Of a stretch of 64,000 nucleotides of DNA, positions 37,868 to 47,939 are shown in pieces. Each line of letters opens with the position of its first letter. Position 1 is the first letter of the stretch. The notes under the pieces are model-generated. The model did not search any database. It had not been told where the DNA came from and saw only the letters and a program-made list of their open reading frames with translations. Origin of the DNA: Prevotella sp. UBA4268 (lineage in GTDB: Bacteria > Bacteroidota > Bacteroidia > Bacteroidales > Bacteroidaceae); the NCBI GenBank assembly GCA_002395135.1, contig DGWC01000009.1, forward strand, positions 1 to 64,000. Direction: 5' to 3'. A program made the translations under genes and the position numbers.

Positions 37868-39694
37868 TTATTTTCCCCATCCCTTGTTCTGCACAAGAGC
37901 GTCGAATTTAAGTGTTTCGTAGTAAGGCACCGGACCATAATACATATAGTCAGCATAGTTGCGGGTCTCCACGTCAACCACTTCGTAGTGGTTATTCTCA
38001 ATGCGCATGCCTTTTACGGTCTCGTTGAGTTTGCTGATGTCTACTTTCCAGCGGCGGAGATCCCAGAAGCGGAAGCCTTCGAAACAGAGTTCCAGACGGC
38101 GCTCGTTGCGGATGAGTTCGCGCATCTTGTCTTTGTCAGCAGCGCACTGCTCCAGATAGGGGTCGCTGGCACCGCCCACGCCAGCACGCTGACGGATGGC
38201 CTTGATCACGTCGTAGGCAGAGAAACCATTCGAACCGCCGGCTTTGGGTCCCCAGGCCTCGTTGGCAGCCTCGGCATAGTCGAGGAAGATTTCTGTGAAA
38301 CGAATCCAGGGCTTCACATGAACCTGGCCCACGGTAGAAGAGGGGTTGCAGTTGACATCTTCAACCAACAGTTTTTTCAGGTAGTAGCCAGTGCGGGTGG
38401 AGCGGCCGTCGAACTTGTTCATACCATTGTTGTCGGTAGCATCTACAGCGCAGTTGATGGTGGCACCCTTGAACGAAGAACCGTTGTGGATGATGTAGAG
38501 GTCGAGACGCGGGTCGCGGTTGGCGTATGGGTTCTGCGGATCGTAACCACTGTTGGGGTCGGTGATGGGCAGGCCATTGGCCATTGGGAACGCGTCAACC
38601 AGATTCTGTGAAGGATTCACGCGGCCGTTACCGAAGAGTGTCGGCGGGAACATATTGCTCTCCATGCTCGATGACTCGCCACGGTTGGAACGCCAAAGCA
38701 CTTCGTCGGGGTTGGTTCCTGCGGTGCGGTTCTTCCAGTCGTTGTAGTCCTTGAACCAGATGTGTCCTTTAGAATCAAGATGTGAAACGGGATAGTTGCC
38801 CCAAGCATCTTTCAGCACTTCGGCCATGCGGTTGGCAGCCTGCTCCCAGGTAACACCCGAACCCTCGCTGAAGGCGGGGCTGGCAGCCAAGAAGGCAGCC
38901 TGTGCGCGAATAGCCTTGGCGATGCGTGCGCTCATGCGGCCTTTTGCATGGTCGCCGAACACGCGGTTGTAGGTTTCTTTTGTACCGCCTACGGAGCGAT
39001 ATTTCTCAGGAACGATGGTCTCGCTGGCCTGCACGTCCACGTAGCCATAGTCTTCGGGCAGGTATTTCACTGCCATGTCCACGTCGGCATTCAACTGAGC
39101 CAGACACTCCTTGAAAGTGTTGCGCGGCTTGTTGAATTCCTCTGCGCCATCGTCGGAGTTCTCAGACTCCAGCAGGATGGGGATGCCCAGCAACTGTCCG
39201 TCTTCGCTCCAGCCGGCATGAGCCTTCAGCAGATGGAGCATGTAGAGGGCGCGCATGCCATAGGCATCGCCAAGGAAACGCTGCTTATAGAGTTCTGAGG
39301 CAATCTTGTCTTCTGCCCACTCTATTTTCGGGGCAACCTCGATGAACTGGTTGATGTACTGCCATGAAGCGCGCAGATACTGCCAGTTGTCCATTGGGTT
39401 CCTGTCGGCACGCCATGAACCGGCTGCCATGCTGCGATAACTGTTGTCAACATCGTTGGAGACAGCATCGTCGGTAGCCACTTCAGTCCATGTCCATCCT
39501 ACAGCATCCTGACCTAAGGGGTTACTGATGTAGGCATGGCCGAGCAGACCTGTTGCCCATGCGGGCATGTGTTCCAGTTCTACTGGGAGTTTGTGGTTCT
39601 CTACAGCGGGCTCAAACAGGTCATCGCAACTGCTCAGAGAAACCATCATTGGAACTATGAATGAAAGTATTGCTACTTTATTTATTCTTCTCAT
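37868..39694 (-). CDS. xusD: SusD-like glycan-binding lipoprotein (second pair)
   Basis: 608 residues. Lipobox SLSSC (Cys23). RagB/SusD family: TPR-like helices in the N-terminal half (ELYKQRFLGDAYGMRALYML) and the C-terminal family signature INQ-type end with AYDVIKAIRQRAGVG and LIRNERRLELCFEGFRFWDL. It covers the mouth of the XusC transporter and binds xylo-oligosaccharides on the outside of the cell. Translated 30 bp after xusC. Sequence differs strongly from XusB, so the pairs probably prefer different chain lengths or decorations (inference). Confidence 0.93.
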   Translation of the reverse strand: MRRINKVAILSFIVPMMVSLSSCDDLFEPAVENHKLPVELEHMPAWATGLLGHAYISNPLGQDAVGWTWTEVATDDAVSNDVDNSYRSMAAGSWRADRNPMDNWQYLRASWQYINQFIEVAPKIEWAEDKIASELYKQRFLGDAYGMRALYMLHLLKAHAGWSEDGQLLGIPILLESENSDDGAEEFNKPRNTFKECLAQLNADVDMAVKYLPEDYGYVDVQASETIVPEKYRSVGGTKETYNRVFGDHAKGRMSARIAKAIRAQAAFLAASPAFSEGSGVTWEQAANRMAEVLKDAWGNYPVSHLDSKGHIWFKDYNDWKNRTAGTNPDEVLWRSNRGESSSMESNMFPPTLFGNGRVNPSQNLVDAFPMANGLPITDPNSGYDPQNPYANRDPRLDLYIIHNGSSFKGATINCAVDATDNNGMNKFDGRSTRTGYYLKKLLVEDVNCNPSSTVGQVHVKPWIRFTEIFLDYAEAANEAWGPKAGGSNGFSAYDVIKAIRQRAGVGGASDPYLEQCAADKDKMRELIRNERRLELCFEGFRFWDLRRWKVDISKLNETVKGMRIENNHYEVVDVETRNYADYMYYGPVPYYETLKFDALVQNKGWGK

Positions 39695-39724
39695 ATCAAT
39701 TCTGTTTTTTTAGATTTACATTGT

Positions 39725-42523
39725 TTAGAACATAGCCTTAAATCCAATGTTATAGTAACGGTTCTGGGGAGAACTACCAACGTTCATCTCCAAAATCTTG
39801 CGCTCCTTGGCGAAAGTAAGCAAGTTGTTGCCGCCTACGAAGATGTCCACACCCTTGACGAACTTGGCAAATGTGTTCTCGAACACCTTTGATGAGAGGC
39901 TGTAGGTGATTTGTACCTTGCGCAGGTTGAAGCGGTTGTTGCTATACATCCAGAAGTCTGACGAGCGGAAGTTGTTGTCGCCGTTGCTCGTGGTGAGACG
40001 CGGGTAGGCGGCAGCAGTGTTTTCCGGTGTCCAAGTATCGCGAGCAATCTCGGAATACTTGCCCTGTCCGCGAAGCCAATAGTAGGAGTTGTCCTTCATG
40101 CCATGGCCACCGAGATAGAGGTTACCCATTGCAAAGAAGGTGAGGCCACGCCATTTGGCTGTGAAGTTGATACCGCTCATGAAAGGAGAGTCCCAGCGGG
40201 CAAGGAAGACGCGGTCGTTGTCGTCGATCTTGCCGTCGTTGTTCTGATCCTTGTAGCGGATGTCACCGGGCTGCACGTCGCCGAATGTCTGGCGGGGAGC
40301 CTGGTCGATTTCGGCCTGTGACTGGAACAGTCCCATGCTCTCAAGACCCCAGAGTCCGTTGAGTGGCTTGCCCACTGCTGAGAGATAGGCAAACTCGATG
40401 TTCTCGTCGCGCTTGTCGGCTGTGCTCTTATACCACATGCCGCTGATGCCCAGTGTCAGGTCAACCTCGCCGAACTTCTTGTTGGCATAGACGCTGAAGT
40501 CGATACCTGTGCGCTTGTCGATGTTATAATTGACATAAGGAATGATAGACGAAGAAGGATAGCCAATCTGACGGAAGTAGTTAGGATAGAGCGACTCGGC
40601 CTGCACCAGACCACCGTCCATCTTGTTGGTGAAGAAATTGAAATCAAAGGTGATCAGTTTGTTCCACAGCGAACCGCGCAAACCTACAGAAATCTCATTG
40701 CGCTTCACGTAGGTCATGTCGTAGTTGTAACTGCGCTGGAATTCGGTTGCGGCGAGACCACCATTGTCGCCCCATGAGTACCAGCCACCTTGCTGCATTA
40801 CCATCTTGTAGAGGTAATAGCCGTCGTTGTCATCGTCCATGATGTCGAGGTCCTGGCTGATGCTTCCGAGCGAAGCCGTCAGCATGAGGTCGTCGACAAA
40901 CGAATCGTTCTGAACGTTGCTCAGCGGACGCCATCCCAATGTCAGCACCGGAGAGAAACCGAGGCGGTTGCCGCTTGGTAACTTGGTTGAATAAGGTGCT
41001 GCAGCACTGAAGTCAATATAGTAAGTGTGGTCGAAGTTGTAAGACAACTGCAGTCCCAGGTTGGCGTTGGTGGTGCGATGATAGTGGCCGCTGCGCTGGG
41101 TCTGCCAGGCATTGGCAACGAACATGGCAAACACATTGTGCTTTTCTGCAAACGTGTTGGTGTAGTCAAACTGTCCCGAGAGGTTGTAAGTGTAGCGATA
41201 AGCCGAATTGGAGATGTTCTCAGAACCTGTCTTATGGTCTTTGCCATACTGGGTGATGCTGGCGATGAGGTCGGGTCCGGCATAGTTAGTCCATGCGGGC
41301 GAGAACGTTGCATACTCATTGGAGTAGCCCTGGTTGTAGGTAGAGGCATAGTCGATACCATACTTGGCACGGAACATCAGTCCCTTCAGGAATGAGCCGA
41401 GGTTGACATCAAACTCAGTGTTGAACTGGAACTGACGGCTTACATACTTGCTGTCGCCGGCAGCGAAAGCATCAGCATAGGGATTGGTGGGATTGGCTTG
41501 TGTGCCGCCGAAGAAGAAATCGCCTTGCAGGTAGTTACTGTTTTTCACCAGGTTGAGCGAAGTCAAGTCGGCCGACTCAATATAACTCATCGGAATGAGA
41601 GGAGCCACCAGGTGTGGACGCAGAGTGGCTGCTTGTCCCCACCAGTCAGTATTAGCCGTATAGGCATCGTAGAAAGTAACGTTGGCATCGGCCTTGAACG
41701 AGAGGAAACTGTTCAGGTTGACATCGATGTTACCACGCACGAAGAAACGGCTGGTGTTGTTGTCTTTCGTATTGCCTACTTTCAGGAGTGAAGACTCGCG
41801 ATAGTAACCGGTAGTGGTGTAGTATTTCATGCGCTCGTTACCACCAGTCACTTCCAGAATACCCTCGTAGCGTCCGAATGATTTCTTCAGGTAGTCAGAA
41901 GAATACATGTCGAAATCAGGATAGCGGTAGGGGTTCTGGCCAGAGGCATAATGATAGATGTCCTCGTCAGAGAAGTTAGGAGTGAGTCCGTCGTTCTGGC
42001 GAGCCAGGTTGTAGAAACTCATATACTCGGCAGATCCCATGTATTTGGGGAATGCCTTCGGTGTGTAGAGACCTCCGTTGGCGTGTGCGTTAATGCGAAG
42101 GTCACCCTCCTTGCCACGCTTGGTGGTAATCTGGAGAACACCTTTGGCGGCACGCGGACCGTAGAGCACCACTGCAGAGGCACCTTTCAAAAGTGTTATC
42201 TGGTCAATCTCGGTGGGCAGCACATTGTTGGCATCACGAACCATTCCGTCGACGACAACGAGATAATCATTGTTTCCCCAGATGTTACCGTTGAAACCGC
42301 CTACCACGTTGTCAATATAGTCTAAACTATAACTGCTGTAGGCTTTGTCTTGCAACTCTTTCATGTCAATGACAGAGATACCACCCATCATGTCCTGCTT
42401 GTCTATCGTGCGGAACGCAACATTGACCTTCGCAGAATCAGACTCAGCATCGTTCTGTGCCATTGCGGGAGTAGCCGTCGACAATGCCATCAGCGCTGAC
42501 ATATATAATACTTTGTGTTTCAT
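39725..42523 (-). CDS. xusC: SusC-like TonB-dependent transporter lacking the N-terminal regulatory domain
   Basis: 932 residues, shorter than XusA. The signal peptide ends near AMAQ. The usual CarboxypepD_reg-like domain of about 80 residues is missing: after about 25 residues the protein goes straight to the plug (GGISVIDMKELQDKAYSSYS; GNNDYLVVVDGMVRDANNVL; GASAVVLYGPRAAKGVLQIT). A 22-strand barrel follows, ending NRYYNIGFKAMF. It imports xylo-oligosaccharides with XusD, powered by TonB. The same position is held by xusC in known xylan loci, and its relatives there may share the shortened N-terminus (not checked). Confidence 0.92.
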   Translation of the reverse strand: MKHKVLYMSALMALSTATPAMAQNDAESDSAKVNVAFRTIDKQDMMGGISVIDMKELQDKAYSSYSLDYIDNVVGGFNGNIWGNNDYLVVVDGMVRDANNVLPTEIDQITLLKGASAVVLYGPRAAKGVLQITTKRGKEGDLRINAHANGGLYTPKAFPKYMGSAEYMSFYNLARQNDGLTPNFSDEDIYHYASGQNPYRYPDFDMYSSDYLKKSFGRYEGILEVTGGNERMKYYTTTGYYRESSLLKVGNTKDNNTSRFFVRGNIDVNLNSFLSFKADANVTFYDAYTANTDWWGQAATLRPHLVAPLIPMSYIESADLTSLNLVKNSNYLQGDFFFGGTQANPTNPYADAFAAGDSKYVSRQFQFNTEFDVNLGSFLKGLMFRAKYGIDYASTYNQGYSNEYATFSPAWTNYAGPDLIASITQYGKDHKTGSENISNSAYRYTYNLSGQFDYTNTFAEKHNVFAMFVANAWQTQRSGHYHRTTNANLGLQLSYNFDHTYYIDFSAAAPYSTKLPSGNRLGFSPVLTLGWRPLSNVQNDSFVDDLMLTASLGSISQDLDIMDDDNDGYYLYKMVMQQGGWYSWGDNGGLAATEFQRSYNYDMTYVKRNEISVGLRGSLWNKLITFDFNFFTNKMDGGLVQAESLYPNYFRQIGYPSSSIIPYVNYNIDKRTGIDFSVYANKKFGEVDLTLGISGMWYKSTADKRDENIEFAYLSAVGKPLNGLWGLESMGLFQSQAEIDQAPRQTFGDVQPGDIRYKDQNNDGKIDDNDRVFLARWDSPFMSGINFTAKWRGLTFFAMGNLYLGGHGMKDNSYYWLRGQGKYSEIARDTWTPENTAAAYPRLTTSNGDNNFRSSDFWMYSNNRFNLRKVQITYSLSSKVFENTFAKFVKGVDIFVGGNNLLTFAKERKILEMNVGSSPQNRYYNIGFKAMF

Positions 42524-42565
42524 ATCTTTTACTATTTTACCTTTTTACTTTTTTTCATTTAAAGG

Positions 42566-44437
42566 TTACCATCCGGGGTTTTGATAGAACTCAGGATACA
42601 GCATCACGTCGTCGTTCTTGAAGGGCAGCCAGTAGTGCTTGGCCTCCAGTTTACGTGTGATGATGACCTCCTCGCGGAAGTTCCTTACTTCATTTTCCTT
42701 CGGATCGGCCTTGGGATCGAGTTCCTTGGCGCGGTCGAACTTCTGACAGGTCTTGATGTTGTAGGGATAGACGGTCAGCAGTTTCCAGCGGCGCAGGTCG
42801 TTGAAACGATGTCCCTCGAAGGCCAGTTCCACGGCACGCTCGCGGCGAACCTCATCCATGAATTTCTCTGCAGAAGCCGTGTAGGTTCCAGCCACTGGGC
42901 CTACACCGGCACGCTGGCGGATCTTGTTCAAAGCCTCTTCAGCGGTCATCGGGCTGGTGGAAGCCTTACCCTTGGCACCGCCGTAGCCTACCGAAGCAGC
43001 CTCGGCATAGAGCAGGTAGACCTCAGCCAGACGCAACCATGAAAGGTGGAAGTGAGTAGCCTTACCATAACCATAGTCACCATCGTCCTTGTTGGCTCCC
43101 AGAGGGATGAACTTGTAGTTCAGATAAGCGGTGCGGCTGTCGCGGGCAGGATTGTCAACGGCATTACCACCTTCGTAGAGGTTGGCATATTCAAACTCCT
43201 TGAAGTCTTTCGGCGACTTGATCATCTTTACTCCGTCGTAGACGAAATCGTTATAGAAACGTGGGTCGCGGTCTTTCCAAGGATGGTTCTTGTCGAAACC
43301 AGAGTTGGGATCGTTGAGCGGCAGACCGTTAGCCATACCGAAATAGTTGACATAGTTGGCCGACGGGCAGAGGGCAATACCGTCACCCTCGCAGATGTCC
43401 TGCACCTGATAAGAGTTCATCTGACGCCAGTAAGAGTCGGCTCCGAATGTCGGGCTGCGCATGATAGCCTCTGTGCTACCTGGCATCAACCAGCCTTTCT
43501 CCTTGGTCCAGAACAGTTCGTGATAGTCGGCAAAGTCAACCAATGAGTATTGTGTCTGCCCTGATTCAACCAGTGTGAGCACCTTTCCGAGTTCATCGGC
43601 GGCACGCTTGCAATAGGAGGCATCGTATTTATAGGTATCGTTCACGGCATCAACACCGTTGACCATCAGCGGGCTGCCGGCATAGAGCAGACACTTGCCA
43701 AGATAGGAGAGTGCCCAAATCTTGTTCGGACGGAACGCATTGTTACTCTTGTTGGTAGCGCCTGTGGCAGTGGCATCCCAGTCAATGGGCAGCAAGTCGG
43801 CAGCCTTCTTGAAGTCGGCAGCCATTTTCTCTGCACATTCCTGATAGGTCTCACGCGGCAGGTTGAACTGTGCGTTGGCCTCCAGCGGCTCGGTCATGTA
43901 AGGCAGACCTCCCCAATAAGTGGTGAGTTGGAAGTAGAACCATGCACGGAAGAAATAGAGTTGTCCGGCAATCATGTCGCGCTGCTCCTGTGTAGCATCG
44001 GTGAGCAGACCGTCTTCCAAGGCTTTCAAACCCATGTTGGCCTGACGGATGGCATACCAGCCACCGCCCCACAGCGATTTTGCAAACCTGTCGCCGTCAA
44101 CACTCCAATTTCTGTCAAGGAAGCAGTCGCCCTTGCCGATATAAGAACGGTAGTTGCCGTTGTCAATCTGGAAGCCCATGAGGTACTCGCCATTACCTGT
44201 GGTAATCACTTCGTCTTCACCCCAGTTGAACGAACTCACCCAATACGACTTTGCCACATCGGGAATTACATTGTACATCACCTCAATATATCCCTGGAAA
44301 TTGGCAAAGTTCTTAAACGCATCCTCTTTCTGAAGCACTGACTCAGAGTCGCGCTCGAAATAGTCGGTACATGAGGTAAGTCCCATGCCGCCGGCAAGCA
44401 ATGCGCAAAATGTATATGTAATTAATGACTTTTTCAT
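42566..44437 (-). CDS. xusB: SusD-like glycan-binding lipoprotein (first pair)
   Basis: 623 residues. Lipobox GLTSC (Cys23). SusD/RagB family: AGQLYFFRAWFYFQLTTYWG in the helical half and ALNKIRQRAGVGPVAGTYTA with VRRERAVELAFEGHRFNDLR near the C-terminus. It sits 15 bp after xusA, the usual pairing. It binds xylan oligomers at the surface and delivers them to XusA. Confidence 0.94.
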   Translation of the reverse strand: MKKSLITYTFCALLAGGMGLTSCTDYFERDSESVLQKEDAFKNFANFQGYIEVMYNVIPDVAKSYWVSSFNWGEDEVITTGNGEYLMGFQIDNGNYRSYIGKGDCFLDRNWSVDGDRFAKSLWGGGWYAIRQANMGLKALEDGLLTDATQEQRDMIAGQLYFFRAWFYFQLTTYWGGLPYMTEPLEANAQFNLPRETYQECAEKMAADFKKAADLLPIDWDATATGATNKSNNAFRPNKIWALSYLGKCLLYAGSPLMVNGVDAVNDTYKYDASYCKRAADELGKVLTLVESGQTQYSLVDFADYHELFWTKEKGWLMPGSTEAIMRSPTFGADSYWRQMNSYQVQDICEGDGIALCPSANYVNYFGMANGLPLNDPNSGFDKNHPWKDRDPRFYNDFVYDGVKMIKSPKDFKEFEYANLYEGGNAVDNPARDSRTAYLNYKFIPLGANKDDGDYGYGKATHFHLSWLRLAEVYLLYAEAASVGYGGAKGKASTSPMTAEEALNKIRQRAGVGPVAGTYTASAEKFMDEVRRERAVELAFEGHRFNDLRRWKLLTVYPYNIKTCQKFDRAKELDPKADPKENEVRNFREEVIITRKLEAKHYWLPFKNDDVMLYPEFYQNPGW

Positions 44438-44452
44438 TGTTGTTTCATTCCT

Positions 44453-47400
44453 TTAAAGTGTAACTCTCAAGCCGATATTGAAACGGCGCTGCGTAGGATA
44501 TGCACTCCATCCGCCAGTGTTCGACTCACGGTCGTCGGGCATATCTGTCCAAAGAGCAAGGTTGTTACCGTTTACATAGAGTTTCAGACTCTGCAGACCA
44601 GCGGCGTGCAGCCACTTCTCTGTTGAGAAAGTATAGGAAATCTCCGCATACTTCAGACGCAGATACGAACCGTCGTACATGAAGCGTGTGCCGTTGGTAT
44701 AATCGCTCTTCTGTGTGAGCCAGCGTGGCAGAGGCACATCAGCATTCTGGTCGTCTTTGCTCCAATAACTGCCTTCATAGTAAGCAGTGTTACGCGAACC
44801 GCCAAGACTCTCCAGTCCTACAGAACGAGAAACGTTGTTGGTGCCATAGAACTGCACGAAAGCGCTCCATCCCTTATAGTCGACACCAATCTGGAAGTTG
44901 CAGGTGTTCTGCGGAATGCTGGTGAATCCATAGGGAATCTGGTCGTCTTGTGAGATGACACCGTCGGCATCATAGTCGAGGATGACATAGTTACCCGGCT
45001 TGCGGGCCTCGTCCTTGTCGAAGTGAGGCGTGCTGCCGTAGAGTTCATCCCAGTTGTTATAATAACCATAGTCGAGGTAGGTATAGGTTTGGTTGATGGC
45101 CTTGCCAGCCTTTTTCTGGTATTCCGGCTTGAACATTGGGTCGTCGGCCTCCTTGATCTTGCTGACGGCATGAGTGAATGCCACATTACCCCAAAGGCGG
45201 ACATCCTTGTTGAGTTGCTTGTTGAAGCGGATATCGAGTTCGTAACCCGAACTGCTCACCTTACCCATGTTGGCCACAGGAGCCTTGCCGCCGAAGTAAG
45301 AAGGCACGGCGCGCATATCGCCACCGAGCAGAATGTCGGAGCGCTTCTCATGGAAGTAGTCAAACGAACCGGTGATAAGACCGTTCAGGAAGCCGAAGTC
45401 GGCAGCGATGTCAGTCTTCTTGGCAATCTCCCAGTGCAGGTCGGTGTTACCCATCTGAGTCTGCTGCCACCATGTGTAGGGACTTCTTGCGGGGTCAACA
45501 CCTGTGAGACTCTGGCGGAAGTTGCCCGAGTTCTCCCATTTGTCCTGGAACAGCCAGCGGCCATATTTGTTTTCGTCGATGTAGTCGTCACCGATTTCAC
45601 CGTAAGAGGCACGCAACTTCAGCATGTCAACGATGCCCTTTTCAACCAGAGGCTTCATGAAAGGCTCTTCGCTGATCATCCATCCGATGGCTCCAGAGTT
45701 GAAGAACGCAAAGCGGTTTTCCTTGGAGAAGATTTCCGATCCGTTGTAAGCACCGTTGTATTCCAGCATGTAGCGGTGTGCAAAGTCATAAGTGGCACGG
45801 AATACCCAGTTCTCACGATAGTGCGGTGAGTTGGAACCCGTTGAATACTGCTCACGGCTCCAGTTGCCCATGGCACCTACTGTGTGCTGGCCGAAGGTGC
45901 GGTTGTAGTTCAACTGAACAGAATAGTTCAGACGGCGATAAGTGCCTCCGTCGAACATCTGACCGGCATCGGTCTTCCATGCATTGTTGTTCTTGAAGTC
46001 AAACTTGTACAATTGGTCGGCCTCACCACCCTGATAGACAGGTTTTCCGGTATCGGGGTCAATCCATTTCTCAAGGTTTGCCTCCCAGTCAGTGGTATCG
46101 TCGATACCGCGGTAGCGGTTGGTCCACGGGTTACCCTCCTGGAAAGCATTATCGAATGCCAGTTTAGCCTGCACATTCAGGCCCTTGGTAATGAAGTCGA
46201 GGCTCTGCTCCAGGGTGAAGTCGGTATTCATTCGGTCGTTGTTGGTGTAGCCGATACCGTTCACGCTGAGGTCTTCCATTGAGTTGGTAGCGGCCTGCGT
46301 GGGGTTGGGAGCGTAGAAACCAAATGTTCCGTCGCTGTAGATAGGGCGGAAAGAGTCAGGCGAAATGCCATAGAAAGCAGACCAAACCAAGTTCTCGTAT
46401 TGTCCCTGTGTGGCTTTCTTCACGGAGTGAGAGCCAGAGAGGTTCACGTGCAACTGAGTGGTCTTGGTCAGGTTGAAGTCGAGATTGGAGCGCACGTTGA
46501 TGCGGTCGTAAGAGAATCCCGGCTCATAACCGCGGAAGTTTGGCACCTTCTTATAAATGTCACCCTCGTGGGCATAGTCGGCATTGACGAAGTATTTCAC
46601 AAACCGGGTACCACCAGAGAGGTTGATATTGAAATTATAAGATGTGGCAACGGGCTTGAGCAACTCGTCTACCCAGTCCACATTAGGATAGCGCTCAAAC
46701 TCTTCCTGGTTGGCAGGATTGCGGTATTTGTTGAGGCGATCCTGCGTGAGATAGTAAGTCCAAGCCTCGGGACGGAACGGAAGTTCGCTCTCAATCACCC
46801 TGTTACGGAGATTCAGAGCGTCGTAGGCATCCATCATATCGGGCAATTTAGAGTAGGTCTTCAGCGTTGTGCTGGCATTGATGTTGATTGTGGCCTTGCC
46901 TTCCTGTCCGCGCTTGGTGGTAATCAGGATAACACCATTGGCACCGCGCACACCGAACACTGCCGTGGCAGAAGCATCCTTCAACACGGAAATGCTGGCC
47001 ACAGAGTTGATATCCACGCTGTTCATGGGGCGCTCAACGCCATCCACGAGGATCAGCGGGGCACTGGAGTTCCAAGAGGTGACACCACGGATGGTGATTT
47101 CTGGGTCTTCGTCACCAGGCTTACCCGTGGTACTCATGGTAACCACGCCTGGCAAGTTACCTGCCAGCGCCATTCCGAGACTGGTAACACCACCGGTGCG
47201 CTCCAGCACTTTGGAGTCGGTCTGGGTAATAGCGCCTACCACAGAGGCTTTCTTCTGCTGGCCGAATCCTACGACCACCACTTCAGAGAGTTGTGTGTTG
47301 TCTGTCAACACCACATTGAACACGCGTTGTGAACCTACCTTGAGTTCTTTGGTTTGCATTCCTACATAACTGACAACGATAATTGTCTGCTCTGAAGGAA

Positions 47401-47617
47401 CCTCAAGTTGGAAATTACCGTCAAAGTCAGTAACCGTACCATGACTGGTATTTCCTTTCACAACAACCGATGCACCGATGAGTGGCTCACCCGCACCGTC
47501 CACGACCGTACCTTTCACATGAATGCCTCCGCCTTGCGCCAGCACACAGGCCAACGGTAGCATCAGCATGATCAGCGAAAGAACAGCGCGTTTCAAGAAA
47601 CTTGTTTGCTGTTTCAT
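44453..47617 (-). CDS. xusA: SusC-like TonB-dependent transporter (first pair)
   Basis: 1054 residues from ATG 47617, which starts directly at the signal peptide (MKQQTSFLKRAVLSLIMLML); longer in-frame starts exist up to 47686. A CarboxypepD_reg-like domain (about 30-110, IHVKGTVVDGAGEPLIGASV) precedes the TonB-box region (LSEVVVVGFGQQKKASVVGA), the plug (SAPLILVDGVERPMNSVDIN; ATAVFGVRGANGVILITTKR) and the barrel, ending RFNIGLRVTL. Imports xylo-oligosaccharides. First gene of the operon xusA-xusB-xusC-xusD-xusE-xyn10C; the spacing of 15-42 bp throughout supports one transcript. A leader of about 280 nt with a hairpin precedes it. Confidence 0.95.
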   Translation of the reverse strand: MKQQTSFLKRAVLSLIMLMLPLACVLAQGGGIHVKGTVVDGAGEPLIGASVVVKGNTSHGTVTDFDGNFQLEVPSEQTIIVVSYVGMQTKELKVGSQRVFNVVLTDNTQLSEVVVVGFGQQKKASVVGAITQTDSKVLERTGGVTSLGMALAGNLPGVVTMSTTGKPGDEDPEITIRGVTSWNSSAPLILVDGVERPMNSVDINSVASISVLKDASATAVFGVRGANGVILITTKRGQEGKATININASTTLKTYSKLPDMMDAYDALNLRNRVIESELPFRPEAWTYYLTQDRLNKYRNPANQEEFERYPNVDWVDELLKPVATSYNFNINLSGGTRFVKYFVNADYAHEGDIYKKVPNFRGYEPGFSYDRINVRSNLDFNLTKTTQLHVNLSGSHSVKKATQGQYENLVWSAFYGISPDSFRPIYSDGTFGFYAPNPTQAATNSMEDLSVNGIGYTNNDRMNTDFTLEQSLDFITKGLNVQAKLAFDNAFQEGNPWTNRYRGIDDTTDWEANLEKWIDPDTGKPVYQGGEADQLYKFDFKNNNAWKTDAGQMFDGGTYRRLNYSVQLNYNRTFGQHTVGAMGNWSREQYSTGSNSPHYRENWVFRATYDFAHRYMLEYNGAYNGSEIFSKENRFAFFNSGAIGWMISEEPFMKPLVEKGIVDMLKLRASYGEIGDDYIDENKYGRWLFQDKWENSGNFRQSLTGVDPARSPYTWWQQTQMGNTDLHWEIAKKTDIAADFGFLNGLITGSFDYFHEKRSDILLGGDMRAVPSYFGGKAPVANMGKVSSSGYELDIRFNKQLNKDVRLWGNVAFTHAVSKIKEADDPMFKPEYQKKAGKAINQTYTYLDYGYYNNWDELYGSTPHFDKDEARKPGNYVILDYDADGVISQDDQIPYGFTSIPQNTCNFQIGVDYKGWSAFVQFYGTNNVSRSVGLESLGGSRNTAYYEGSYWSKDDQNADVPLPRWLTQKSDYTNGTRFMYDGSYLRLKYAEISYTFSTEKWLHAAGLQSLKLYVNGNNLALWTDMPDDRESNTGGWSAYPTQRRFNIGLRVTL

Positions 47618-47744
47618 CTTGTCTGATTTTGGTTCATAATTATTTTTATGGTTATTGCTAATGGTTTTGTTCATTCTTGTTTTCACTCCTTATATTATAA
47701 TATGTGTACTCCGACTTTACATCGTCATTCGTTTTCTTGGTCAA

Positions 47745-47789
47745 GGCTGGCACTTTTCGTTCCGGAGATGCTCAAGACGTGTGCCAGCC
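47745..47789 (-). promoter_or_regulatory. Hairpin in the xusA 5' leader
   Basis: GGCTGGCAC (47745-47753) and GTGCCAGCC (47781-47789) form a perfect 9-bp stem with a 27-nt loop, within the transcribed leader between the promoter (47902) and the xusA start. The leader is A/T-rich elsewhere, so this GC stem stands out. There is no T run after it, so it is not a simple terminator. Confidence 0.55.
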
Positions 47790-47901
47790 GTTGTTTTCAT
47801 GATAGCAAATCATGGGTTACAAACCACTTAACTACTACAAATACTAACTACTAACAATATAATTAACATCAAATAACTGCATAGCAGGTAATAAACTGGT
47901 G

Positions 47902-47909
47902 CAAAGTTA
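47902..47909 (-). promoter_or_regulatory. -7 promoter box of the xusA operon
   Basis: Minus strand reads TAACTTTG in the context ATAACTTTGCACCA, identical over 14 bases to the GH97 promoter. No -33 TTTG. The next good start downstream is about 285 bp away. Confidence 0.65.
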
Positions 47910-47939
47910 TAGAGATTCTTTTATATTTCTTTTATAAAA

